From: Cyanoderma ruficeps
Lineage: Eukaryota; Chordata; Aves; Passeriformes; Timaliidae
Direction: 5' to 3'
DNA length: 64,000 nucleotides
Assembly: GCA_008694505.1 (NCBI GenBank)
Contig: VZDJ01000034.1
Coordinates: 5,737,132-5,801,131 of the forward strand
Position 1 is the stretch's first letter. Every line of letters starts with the position of its first letter. The notes under the pieces are model-generated. The model had not been told where the DNA came from and did no database searches. It saw only the letters and a program-made list of their open reading frames with translations. Below, in pieces: positions 46,464 through 55,915 of this stretch. The position numbers and the translations under genes are program-made.

Positions 46464-49400
46464 GTAAAACCGGGGCTGCTTTGGGGCTCAGCAGGCTCCC
46501 TTCCCTTCTGGGCTGCCCCTGTCCCTTAGTGAGACATCACAGAGCGGCTGATTTATTCCACTTTATTGATGCCTCCGTGTCTGGAAAGTGATTCTCCTCA
46601 ATGTCACCTCTTTTCACTCCTTTGTGCGGTCAGGACACATTGTCAGGGTTGGCAGCACAGCGAGGTTCAGACAATGGGAGAAATCTTTAGAATGTGTTAG
46701 AAGAAAAGCCGCCCTTTGGATGATCCTGCAAGGAAAGGCTTTAAATACTGCCTGCTTCTTATTTTATTGTCACATCCCAGGCAGTACGGAGCACTGAGAA
46801 GCCCTTATTTAGGTATTTATAATTTTTTGTGGAATTTTATCTACATTACATTTGTGTCAGGGGGTTGTTTGCAGAGCTCACTGAAGCAAATGTTAATCCT
46901 TTTATGATCTTCAGTGGGCTAAGTTAAAACAAAGGATATTGCTGAAGAGTCGCAATCTTGCAATTGCTCTCTCCCTAGTTAAAATTAGCTAATTGCTGTC
47001 AGTTCCTGATCCCAAGCTGAGCCTTCCCGCCTATTGCCTTGATCCTATTCATGGCACCGGTTAAGAAGCCAATTCCACACCTCTGGCGGTCGGGCCCCAT
47101 TTAAATCCCCATTTCCGTGCAAACATTGCTCCTCTTTGGGCGGAGGTTCAGCCTCCAGCCGTCACCAGCCGCTGCTGCAATGCAGGTTTCTTACTTGGCG
47201 GCACAGTCGTCCCGCAGACACGATAATGTGAATTTTCACTCTGGGGAAGGCAAAGCAACCTTTTAGGGCTGCGGCTCCCGGCGTTTCAGTAATTAGATCG
47301 GCATTTCCTGCTGGCAAATGAGAGCTGCGATCCCGGCTGACAGCACATCCCTGTCGCCGCCTTGCCTCCCCTCCAGGACAAGGAGAGCTGGATGAGGAGC
47401 ACTGGGGCCAGCACTTCCCGGACTGTGCCGGCCAGCAGCAGTCCCCGATTGACATCCAGAGGAGGAAAGTGAGCTACAACCCCGAGCTGCGGCTGGAGCT
47501 CAGTGGGTACGATGGGCCCTTGCAGGGGCAGCTCAGGATGACCAACAACGGCCACTCTGGTAAGGCTCAGGGCAGTGCAGGGACAGACCTTTTGTTCCGG
47601 CTGTGGAAAAGCGTTCACAGACAATGCCCCGGTTTGGAGCTCAACTTTGCCATCTCGCTTCATCCTGCTCCCTTAGGTTTGCTGTTTTCTTCAATCACCC
47701 AGGAAAGCTCTCCAGAAATACAAAAATGAACCAGACAGATAAAAAGCAGATGGGTTTCTGCAAGGTGTTTTCTCTGTTGGACATGAAAAGGGGATAAAGT
47801 GCAGCTGGAGAATTCCAGATCAACCCTTCCCTTTAATGTGCTGCAAGGCACCAGGAGTGCAGCAGTGAGAGGTCTTTGGGGCTCACGGACTCCTCTGCAT
47901 TCAGAAAAATGCATCTTTTGGCCTGTGCATTAATCAGAAGTGACAGGAATGGAAACCTTTGCATGCCAGGGTTGGTTGGATGTAGGTCACTCGGTCCAAC
48001 ACTGGGGAATCCCTCCCTCATAGCCAGAGGATTGGTATTTTGGGGCTCAGGAAACTGAAACACAGCACACATTGAAAGCCCAGCCTTTGGCTGCACAGTT
48101 TCAGGGCAATGCTTATAATTTAGGAGATCCCAGATTTCCCAGCTGCAGTCTGTAATTCATTGCCTAAATAATTCATCAGCTGGCACTGTTGGGATAATGC
48201 CTTTGGACTACAGATGAGCAAGGAGAGAATTTTCTGACGGCTGCAGGGGAGAGAGGATGAGTAGTTTTGGGAAGGTGTTGGGGACATAGAGCTGTCAGCT
48301 CGTGAGCCCTGCACGGCTGCTCCTTCTTCCTGCCAACAGAGAGAAATACGGTGTGAGGGCAGGGCAGTGATGAGACAAAGTGCCAGCAGAGGAAGATTGT
48401 TGTGATTGTGCTCCTGAAAATTGTGACTCCTTTTGTGTGGCCCACACAAACTCAGCGTTCAGCCCGGAGCTCTCTGTCAGCACTACTGCCCTGCCTGCCT
48501 AGACATTAATTCTTGCAGGTTTAGCTTTTCTGTCTGCTTGTGTGTATTTGTCCATTCTTTTGTTAACTTCCCAACAATGATTTTCTGGTGTGGGGCAGTT
48601 TCCTAAAGCACAAAGACAAACGACTGGCCCTATTCACAGCTCCTGTGAGTCAGGCTGGGTTTTTCTACTGGCTTCAGTGAGATGGGACAGGGCAGCAGAA
48701 TCTCTCAGGGGAAACACTCAGCAGATCTGAAAGGGACGGGAGAGGGATTTATCAGCAGGCCTCTCCTTACAGTCTCTCAGAGCCAAACCCCAAATGTCTC
48801 ACCCAGGAAACCAGGTTCATTTTTTCTGTAGGTGTGTTAGCACCAGGCTAAATCCCACCTGAAAATGCCTTTTTTGCTGTGGTTAACAGAGAGTTTCTGG
48901 TTAACAATACCTTTTGTATTTACATCTTTCTTTTTGCTTTAAAGAGGGTTGGTCCTCCAGCTGGCAGCGAGGACCAGCACAGCTCTGAAAAATTAACATG
49001 TCATCCACGCGTGCATCTTCCTCCAGGAGCAGATTTAACTGGGACCCCAAGTGTGCCCCTCATTAAGTGATGTCCTCAGGGGCTGAGCTGGGCGGGCTGT
49101 GCTGGGCTGTCCCTGCAGGGCAGGGATGGACAGAGGCCAATGTGCAGGGCCGGGGAAGGCTCAGCTGCACTCACCCTGCACAGCCCCGGCTGATTCTCCA
49201 CCAGCCGATTTTCCAGCCCCTGGCAGAGCCAGCCCAGAGCAGCCACACTCCCCCCTCACACTGCACATGGGTGAAAAGTAGAAGCAAACAAGGCTGCTCC
49301 CTTCCTTGTGCTTGCAGCAAATATTTGCCTAAAATATCTTAGAGGGGCCTTAGGCTTGTTACAAACTCACAGCACAATTCCCCGGCTGTGTTTTGTGGAA

Positions 49401-52400
49401 AGTAGAAACCCTGGTGAGGCACTTGAAGTAAATAACCCTCATTATGGAAGGCAGTCAGCAGGGAACTTATGAAAAAGGTAGATTATTTTATCCCTCCCAC
49501 TCTAGAGCCTTTGGGATATTAAAAGGAAACGTGCTTTCATCTTGGTCTGTCTATAAACAGTTCACAAACAAAAGAAACTCCTCAGAAACACAAACTATGA
49601 CTAATGAATAATATGTTGTGCTGCATTTTGCAAGGATCGTTGCTAGTTTTTATAACATGCTGGGGGCTTTCATTTAGATGAGGCAATTCTCCACTTTCAC
49701 TCCTAGATTTATTAACATAATCTAGCATTTCTGGCAGGGAAGACAAAGGGTTTGTGACTTCTCCTTGGCAAGGAGAAGAAAAGAGGTTTGTGTCCACAAA
49801 TCCTTCAGCAATGACAGCCTTTTCAAACCTGCAAGGCGTTCCCAGAATGGCCGGGCCGCACTGGGAGCTGTGGTGACACACGAGGCCAGGCACTGTGCTG
49901 ATTCCTGTTCCCCTTTTCTGCCTTGGGAAGGTAGAGGTTAACAGAGCCGTGCCAGATGTGCCATGCTGAGCATTAAAGCTTTCATTAGTGCCAAACAGCT
50001 GCTCAGGGGAGAAGGGCACTGGGCAGTGCCCAGCCCTGCTTGTGCCTCCTGTGCGGCACCGGCCTGAGCCCAGGAAAGGTTTTATATTTTGAATTTCACG
50101 GTTTTCCCTCCCACACTGGGGTCGGCACTGTGCTCATTGCAGGCGGTGCCCACCGGCCCTGCAGGGACGGGCACGGCCGCTCCCACTGCTGCCCCCAATC
50201 CTGTCCTTTCCCAGTTCAGATCGATCTGCCCCCCACCATGAGGATCTCCCGGGGGCTGCCAGGCGTGTACACGGCTGTGCAGATGCACCTGCACTGGGGC
50301 GGGCTGGAGCTGGAGAGCAGCGGCTCGGAGCACACCATCGACGGCATGCGCTACTTCGCCGAGGTGGGTGCGGCACCGGCTGCAGGGGGCTGCGGCCCCG
50401 GCCCGTGCCCGAGGGGTTTGGGTGGTCTGAAATTCTTTTCCCAGGGGGTTTTCTGCAAGCAGGAGAAATGTTTTTGTAACTGTACCTGTGTCTGACTCCT
50501 TTATTTTTGGGATGTGTCTCCCTTTTATGCTGTTTCACACAGACCAATTGGATTGGGGACACAGAGGCAAAACCTCTTCACTCACATTGGTCAGAGCAGA
50601 GGGACAGCAAGAAGAAATCCCTCCTGGGGAAAAGGAATGGATAACAAAGTTACAGTTACAAAAATATTTCTCCTGTTCTCCAGAAAATTCCCTGGGAAGA
50701 GAATTTCAGAAAACCAAAACACCTCGGGCACGGAGCCAGGGCTACAGGAAGGGGCTCTGGGCCCCCAGAATTGGAGGCTGCATCCCACAGAACCTGCAGG
50801 GGCAGGGGGGGAACCAGGGCTCCCACAGGGGCTTTGGTGGGCGCAGTGGGAGGGCTGAGCCTGGGCACAGAAGGCTCCAAGAAAAGCCGAGAGCACTCGT
50901 GTCCTTCAGAGGTGGAGCTGTTCCCCCACAGCCTCCACAAAGCTGTGAAACCAAAGGTCCCTTTGGCCTGGTACGAGGCACACACAGCAGGAACTGGGGG
51001 GGTGACTGTCCCTTCAGCCTGTCCCTCTAAACACCCAGCAGCCATTCATCACTTCCTGCTCAAACAAGCCCACCTCTCTCCCTCAGCTGCACATTGTCCA
51101 CTACAACTCCGCCAACTACTCGAGCTTTGAAGAAGCCAAAGACAAGCCCCAGGGGCTGGCTGTGCTGGCCTTCCTGTACACGGTAGGTGTGACCCAGGCT
51201 GGGCACAGGGTTTTCTTTCTTTCTTTGTTTTCTTTGTCTCCCATTTGATTAATTAGCCCCTCACAGCTGATTAGCAGTGAGGAGGACAAGGCAGGTGACA
51301 ATTTTGATCGGGTGTCTGTGCTGTGTTTAGGATGGGCACTTTGAGAACACCTACTACAGCGAGTTCATTTCCAAGCTGGCAAGGATCAGGTTTGCAGGTA
51401 AGGCCTGGCCATGCCATTCTCTGTCCCCGGTGTCCTCCCAGGCTGTGTGCACACACTGCCCCTGGGGACAGATGTTTTCTGTGTGTTTCTGCTGCCACAG
51501 CATCCTCAGCCCTGCACAGCTCCAGGGCTGTGGGGAAGGTGCTCAGGGCAGCAATAAATGCACTCCTGGGGGTCTGTGCAGCACCAAACATCAGCTCCCT
51601 GCAGCCTGCAGGAGAGCACTCTCACCTCTCCCTTCCCTCCCTGTGAGCTCCTGATATCATCTCTGCTTCCTTTGGAGGTCAATCAACCACGCTCAGCTCT
51701 CTGGACGTCCAAGCCATGCTGCCAGAAAACCTCTCCCACTTCTACAGGTACCAGGGCTCCCTGACCACCCCACCGTGCTCCGAGAGCGTCATCTGGACCA
51801 TCTTCCACTCCCCGATTGTCCTGTCACACACACAGGTCAGTGCTGGCCCTCACCAGCTGCTCTTCCCTCCCAGCCTTTCCCTTCCTGCCCTCCAGGGATC
51901 CCGGGAACAGAGGAGCTCTCTGGGCTTCTCTCACACAGAGCTTTTGGGGTGGATTCCTGAGGAACTGGAATTACAGGTGGCTGTGACTCTGTGTGGCAGG
52001 TGGCCCCAGGTCTGGTGACTGATGACAAAACTCTCTGCCCTGTTAAGCTCAGCCACCCTGAAGCACTATGGAAAGGAAGAGACCAGTGAGAATTAACGAG
52101 GCAAAAACTACTGCAAGAGAGTCCCCCTGAAAAAAAAACCAAAAAAACCCAAAAAAGAGCCATTCATAGCATTAAAATAATTACAGGATAATTGGTGGAT
52201 TTTAGAAGGTATTTCACGGTTTTTCCTTGTCTAGACTTACACTGAAAGTAATGCTTTCAAGTTAATAAATAATAAAGAGGGATCAGAAACATTTTCTTCC
52301 AGGAGAAGAACAAGATTAAATTGCAACCACAGTAGTGGGGGTTCTTTGAAAAGAAATATTCTTTTTGGCAGGGGAAGGCTGGAAGGCACTAGTGAGAAAG

Positions 52401-54586
52401 GTACAGAACAGCAGCAGAATCTCCATCCACGCACATTATCAGAACAGCAGGTGCTCAGAACTCCCCCAGGCCAAATGCCTTTATGGGGAATTCTCTGATA
52501 AGAGCCCTGAGTTCTGGTCCTTCCCCTCCTGCTGCTCAGCAGGACACCCTGAGGGTTCCTCAGTCCAACCCCGAGCTGCGGGATGTGCACTGCAGTTCTG
52601 TCCAGAGCTGCTCTCCCTGTGCCCTCTGTGCTGTCCCCGTGCCCTCTGTGCTGTCCCCATGCCCTCTGTGCTGTCCCTGTCCCTGTGAGATGTCCCTGTC
52701 CCTGTCCCAGATCCAGCTCCTGGAGAACACGCTGCTGGACTGGCACAACCGCACTCTGCGCAACGACTACCGGCACGTGCAGGCGCTGCAGGGCCGAGTG
52801 GTGGAGGCCTCCTTCCCTGCCCAGGGAGCCCAGGGTGAGCCCCAGGGGACCCTGCACACCTGGGGGGACAAACACCCCCGGGGAAGGTGTGAAACTGGGA
52901 ATCCTTTCTGTTCATGGGCTGGGTTCCCCTGTCCGGGAGCAGCAGTGTCCCTGCTCAGGTGGAGGTGTCCCTGCTCAGGGGGAGCTGTCCCTGCTCAGGG
53001 GAAGGTGTCCCTGCTCAAGGGGAGGTGTCCCTGCTCAGGTGGAGGTGTCCCTGCTCAGGTGGAGCTGTCCCTGCTCAGGGGGAGCTGTCCCTGCTCAAGG
53101 GGAGGTGTCTCCCTGCTGGCATCCCTTGTTCAAGGTGTGTGCCAGCCCTGCCTTTGGAGTGTCACACACCTCCAGGGTAGCTGGTGCCACCTGGCACCAC
53201 GTCAGGACCCTCAGCTCAGTGTGCCTGGAGCGTGTGGGAGCAGCTCTGGCTGGGCAGCCAGGCCCTGCACAGAGAGGAGCTGCATGTTCCAACACAGGTT
53301 TTGCTCAACTAGAAAATGAGCCACGTGTAGGTCCCAGCCTGCTGTAAATTCAGTGTCTGATTGCTCCAGCACAGTGTCACCCAGAGGAGTTCACCCTCAG
53401 GCTGGATCAAATCCAGGTGCAGCTGCAGGACGTGAAGAGAGAGCTGCTGAATGCACTGAGCCACTCAGGTGAGGAACACAGGCTGAGTCCAGCTCACCTT
53501 GTGAGGATGGGGAGCCCCTGCCCTGCTGACCTCGCTGGCCCAAACCATTGGCAGCTTTGGTACTGACACACTCAGAATTTGGTCCCGTATCTGGGCCTGC
53601 TGATGGAAATCCTTCACCACCTTCAAGGCCAGCCCTAAGCCAGCTGCTCCCACAGCAGCTGCAGCTCTCTCCTGCCACGTGGGAGCACATTTTTACAGAC
53701 AGTGAAAAATTTCAGCTCAGTTCCCCCAGGATAAATAAGCATCACCTCTATTTTATACAACATGAGAAAAGAGGAGGAAGGAGGGGAAAAATATTTGGGT
53801 GGGGGAGCTCAGCTCAGCTTTTCATCATTTCAAGCCCCTTCCCTGCTGGCACAACACACACCAGTAACTGGAAACTCAGACTACACGGCCCTACCAGCTC
53901 TGTGGGTGTTATTCTCCAGGATTTGGGCTTATTCACAGAAAATGTAACTGCTGCCTTCTTTGATTATTTCAGGTACGAAACCCAGCACCTTCCCAGCTTT
54001 CTACTTCCCCGTGGAGAACATTGAGAGCTTTGTGGAGGTTCATCCCCTGCGTGCTGTGTCTCTCCAAGCCTTCACCCTGTGCTTCTGGAGCAGAGCCCAG
54101 CCCGTGGGCAGCCAGACCATCCTGTCCTACTCCACTGGGGAGAGCGACCACGAGCTGATGGTGACAGTGGGCTCAGAGGTGGGGCTGTGGATAGGAGGGC
54201 ACTTCCTCAGCTTCCCCCTGCAGCACCAGGAGCAGGGCTGGCTGCACCACTGCATCACCTGGGCCTCCCGGGAGGGAACGGCCACCCTCTGGCTCAACGG
54301 GGCGGCTGGCAGAGCACAGAGCATCCAGCAGGGCTATGTGAGCAGGGCTGGGGGCATGCTGGTGCTTGGCAAGGACAGGGACACCCTGCTGGGGACGTTC
54401 TCGGCGGGCTTTGCGGGGTGGCTGAGCCAGGTGGGGCTGTGGAGCAGAGTGCTCGGCCCCGCCGAGGTGCGGGCGCTGGCGCTGTGCAGGGCAGGGCAGC
54501 CCCAGGGGGATGTCATAGCCTGGGGACAAACCCCCATGGCCCTGCTCGGGGGGGTGCTCCTGCAGCCTGACACCAGCTGCCAGTGA
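46391..54586 (+). CDS. CA6: CA6, secreted carbonic anhydrase VI with pentraxin domain, complete 520-aa gene (9 exons)
   Basis: Alpha-class carbonic anhydrase that interconverts CO2 and bicarbonate and is secreted, in mammals into saliva and milk. Nine exons of 73, 183, 149, 96, 67, 158, 124, 99 and 614 nt join into a 1563-nt frame. A signal peptide ([16 protein letters not shown]) is followed by the carbonic anhydrase domain at about residues 25-285, with zinc ligands H110, H112 and H137, gate Glu135, proton-shuttle His84, Thr219 and the CA6-type disulfide pair C41 and C223. Sequons NYS, NLS and NRT fit a glycoprotein. An amphipathic helix (exon 8) leads to a pentraxin domain (exon 9) with the exact family signature HHCITWAS at residues 408-415. 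Mammalian CA6 lacks the pentraxin part, whereas other vertebrates have it. The start at 46391 was chosen because the upstream in-frame ATG (46334) would include the TATA-like element and spoil the signal peptide. Confidence 0.96.
47377..47559 (+). CDS. CA6: CA6 exon 2
   Basis: 183 nt, acceptor cccctccag, donor CTG|gtaagg. Encodes [26 protein letters not shown] and MTNNGHS. It contains the first disulfide Cys41, the QSPI motif and the proton-shuttle His84. Confidence 0.96.
47560..50214 (+). other. CA6: CA6 intron 2
   Basis: 2.65 kb, the largest CA6 intron. No exon or clear transposon is seen in it. Confidence 0.8.
50215..50363 (+). CDS. CA6: CA6 exon 3, first two zinc histidines
   Basis: 149 nt, acceptor tttcccag, donor GAG|gtgggt. 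Encodes [29 protein letters not shown] with zinc ligands H110 and H112, [14 protein letters not shown] ending at gate Glu135. Confidence 0.97.
51087..51182 (+). CDS. CA6: CA6 exon 4, third zinc histidine
   Basis: 96 nt, acceptor ctccctcag, donor ACG|gtaggt. Encodes [20 protein letters not shown] and [13 protein letters not shown]137 is the third zinc ligand and NYS is a glycosylation sequon. Confidence 0.97.
51331..51397 (+). CDS. CA6: CA6 exon 5
   Basis: 67 nt, acceptor tgtgtttag, donor GCAG|gtaagg. Encodes [20 protein letters not shown] and FA, matching the CA6 'ENTYYSNFISHLANI' region. Confidence 0.96.
51678..51835 (+). CDS. CA6: CA6 exon 6
   Basis: 158 nt, acceptor cctttggag, donor CAG|gtcagt. 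Encodes [37 protein letters not shown] and VLSHTQ. It holds Thr219 of the active site and disulfide Cys223. The acceptor has a G before AG, which is uncommon. Confidence 0.96.
52607..52710. repeat. 20-bp minisatellite forming the pyrimidine tract of CA6 exon 7
   Basis: Three copies of 'gtgccctctgtgctgtcccc' are followed by 'cctgtc' hexamers and run straight into the exon 7 acceptor (ctgtcccag at 52710). The repeat itself supplies the polypyrimidine tract. Confidence 0.85.
52711..52834 (+). CDS. CA6: CA6 exon 7
   Basis: 124 nt, acceptor ccctgtcccag, donor CAGG|gtgagc. Encodes [40 protein letters not shown], the last part of the CA fold. NRT matches a known glycosylation position of mammalian CA6 (NKT). 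Confidence 0.95.
52948..53113. repeat. 21-bp minisatellite in CA6 intron 7
   Basis: About eight units of 'gtgtccctgctcaggtggag' with two variable positions. The long open frames across it come from the 21-bp (3 x 7) period. Confidence 0.92.
53370..53468 (+). CDS. CA6: CA6 exon 8, helical linker
   Basis: 99 nt, acceptor ttgctccag, donor TCAG|gtgagg. Encodes [32 protein letters not shown], an amphipathic helix equivalent to the C-terminal end of mammalian CA6. Here it connects to the pentraxin exon. Confidence 0.92.
53973..54586 (+). CDS. CA6: CA6 exon 9, pentraxin domain and stop
   Basis: 614 nt, acceptor gattatttcag, stop TGA at 54584-54586. A single exon encodes the whole pentraxin fold: [14 protein letters not shown] start, FTLCFW and HHCITWAS (the conserved disulfide pair and the family signature), [11 protein letters not shown] (calcium-site region) and GDVIAWG. 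The protein ends DTSCQ, with an extra Cys next to the C-terminus. Pentraxins form pentameric rings, so this CA6 may be multimeric. Confidence 0.95.
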
Positions 54587-54894
54587 GCACAGCCTCTGCT
54601 TCTGCTGGAGGGCAGCAAGAGAATCCCAGCTGTTTGTTGGGATATCTGAGGAAAACTGAGACCCTTGGTTTGTTTCTCCTCCTGCTTTGTATGGGCTCGC
54701 TCCTGGCGCTCCAGGGTGTTTCTCCAAGAGACCCAAACCTCCATCAGTGAGATAAAAGCAATGAACTGCTGGATCTGGCACAGTCCAGCAGCCTGGGTTG
54801 TTACATCCCTCCCAGGGGGTTGATTTAGATCCCCATACACAGATTTTTTTTCATGCCGAAAAGCTGCTCTCTGGTCAAAGGACCTGCTTTCTCA

Positions 54895-54900
54895 AATAAA
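54895..54900 (+). terminator. CA6: CA6 polyadenylation signal AATAAA
   Basis: Canonical AATAAA 309 nt after the CA6 stop. Cleavage is expected near 54915-54925. Confidence 0.7.
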
Positions 54901-55313
54901 ATTTCTCTCCCATCCCTCACCCAGTCTCAGTTTCTCAGCACCTTGTCCCTCCTTCTGTTTGTCACCACCAACTCACCACTGCTTCCCTCGCAGTTGTGTC
55001 CCATGGGGTGCAGAGCCCTGGCAGGACAGGTCCTGGGACAGGTCCTGTGCAATCCCTGTGCCTTGGCCAGTGGCACAACTTTGCCTTCTTTCCCGTGGTG
55101 GGTGTAGAGACAGAGCGTAGAAACAGCTCCTTTTTCAGCACTTACAGATCACAACCTTGAGTGCAGCTATATTGTATATAGAAACTAATTTTCTAAGGTT
55201 AAAGTAAATCATGTGAAGGATTCTCCATCTACTACACAAAATCCATGCCAAGCTGTTCGACAATCCTGCTTTTTTTCAAAACAGAGGGCAGCACAGTGAT
55301 ATACCAAATGACA

Positions 55314-55319
55314 TTTAAT
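55314..55319 (-). terminator. SLC2A5: Possible SLC2A5 polyadenylation signal ATTAAA
   Basis: The common variant ATTAAA on the minus strand, about 370 nt past the SLC2A5 stop. No AATAAA was noticed between it and the stop. CA6 and SLC2A5 transcripts would then end about 370 nt apart. Confidence 0.4.
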
Positions 55320-55524
55320 TTCCCCTTGCTGAGCCCTCAAACACACACGTGCCAGTTCCTGGGAGGAGTTTGGTGCACTCCCTGCACAGACTGCCCCACA
55401 CCCAGCCCAAGGGCTGGCTCGTGTCCCCTGGGATGTGTCACCAGGACTCCAGGGACACACATCGCCTCGTGCCATCGGCTCCTTGTCACAGAACTGAGCT
55501 GGCTGAGGACGTTTCCCTTTCCTT

Positions 55525-55615
55525 GCAACAAGAGGAGGGCTTGGCAGCATTAGGTGTGCAGTTGGATTTGATCTTAAATGTCTTTTCCAGCCTTAACAGC
55601 TCCGTGATTGTCAGG
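55525..55615 (+). mobile_element. Decayed CR1-like 3' end, sense orientation
   Basis: 'agttggatttgatcttaaat' then 'gtcttttccagccttaacag' and 'ctccgtgattgtca' follow the pattern of a CR1 terminus, but with many changes. It lies in the SLC2A5 3' UTR. Confidence 0.5.
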
Positions 55616-55687
55616 TCAGCATCGAAGGAGGAATCCCTGTGTTTGTTTTCCTGCTGACCAGATCCTGTCAGGCCAAGCACAGCTGGG

Positions 55688-55915
55688 TCACAGCTCACTG
55701 CTGGAGAGAGCTTTCTTCTCTTCCTGCTTGTCCAGGGGGTAGGAATCTTTCAGCTCTTTGCTTTCCTGAATCTCCACTTTGTTCCTCTTGGCCATGATCC
55801 TGTTGATTTCCATGAAGGTTTTATTCTTGGTCTCAGGAACAACAAAGAAGATGTAGAGCATGGTGGCCACGCAGATGGCACAGAAGATGAGGAAGCTGTA
55901 GGGCCCCAGGCCAGC
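55688..55915 (-). CDS. SLC2A5: SLC2A5 exon 12 (last)
   Basis: 228 nt, acceptor tgccctag, stop TGA at 55688-55690. Encodes [20 protein letters not shown], then [20 protein letters not shown] and the cytosolic tail ending SSSEL. PETK is the sugar-porter signature after helix 12. Confidence 0.96.
   Translation of the reverse strand, partial: AGLGPYSFLIFCAICVATMLYIFFVVPETKNKTFMEINRIMAKRNKVEIQESKELKDSYPLDKQEEKKALSSSEL

Noticed and set aside
52483..53347. Two frames of 254-278 codons over CA6 exon 7 and its flanks
   Set aside because: Kept open by the 20- and 21-bp minisatellites. Only 52711-52834 is real coding sequence.
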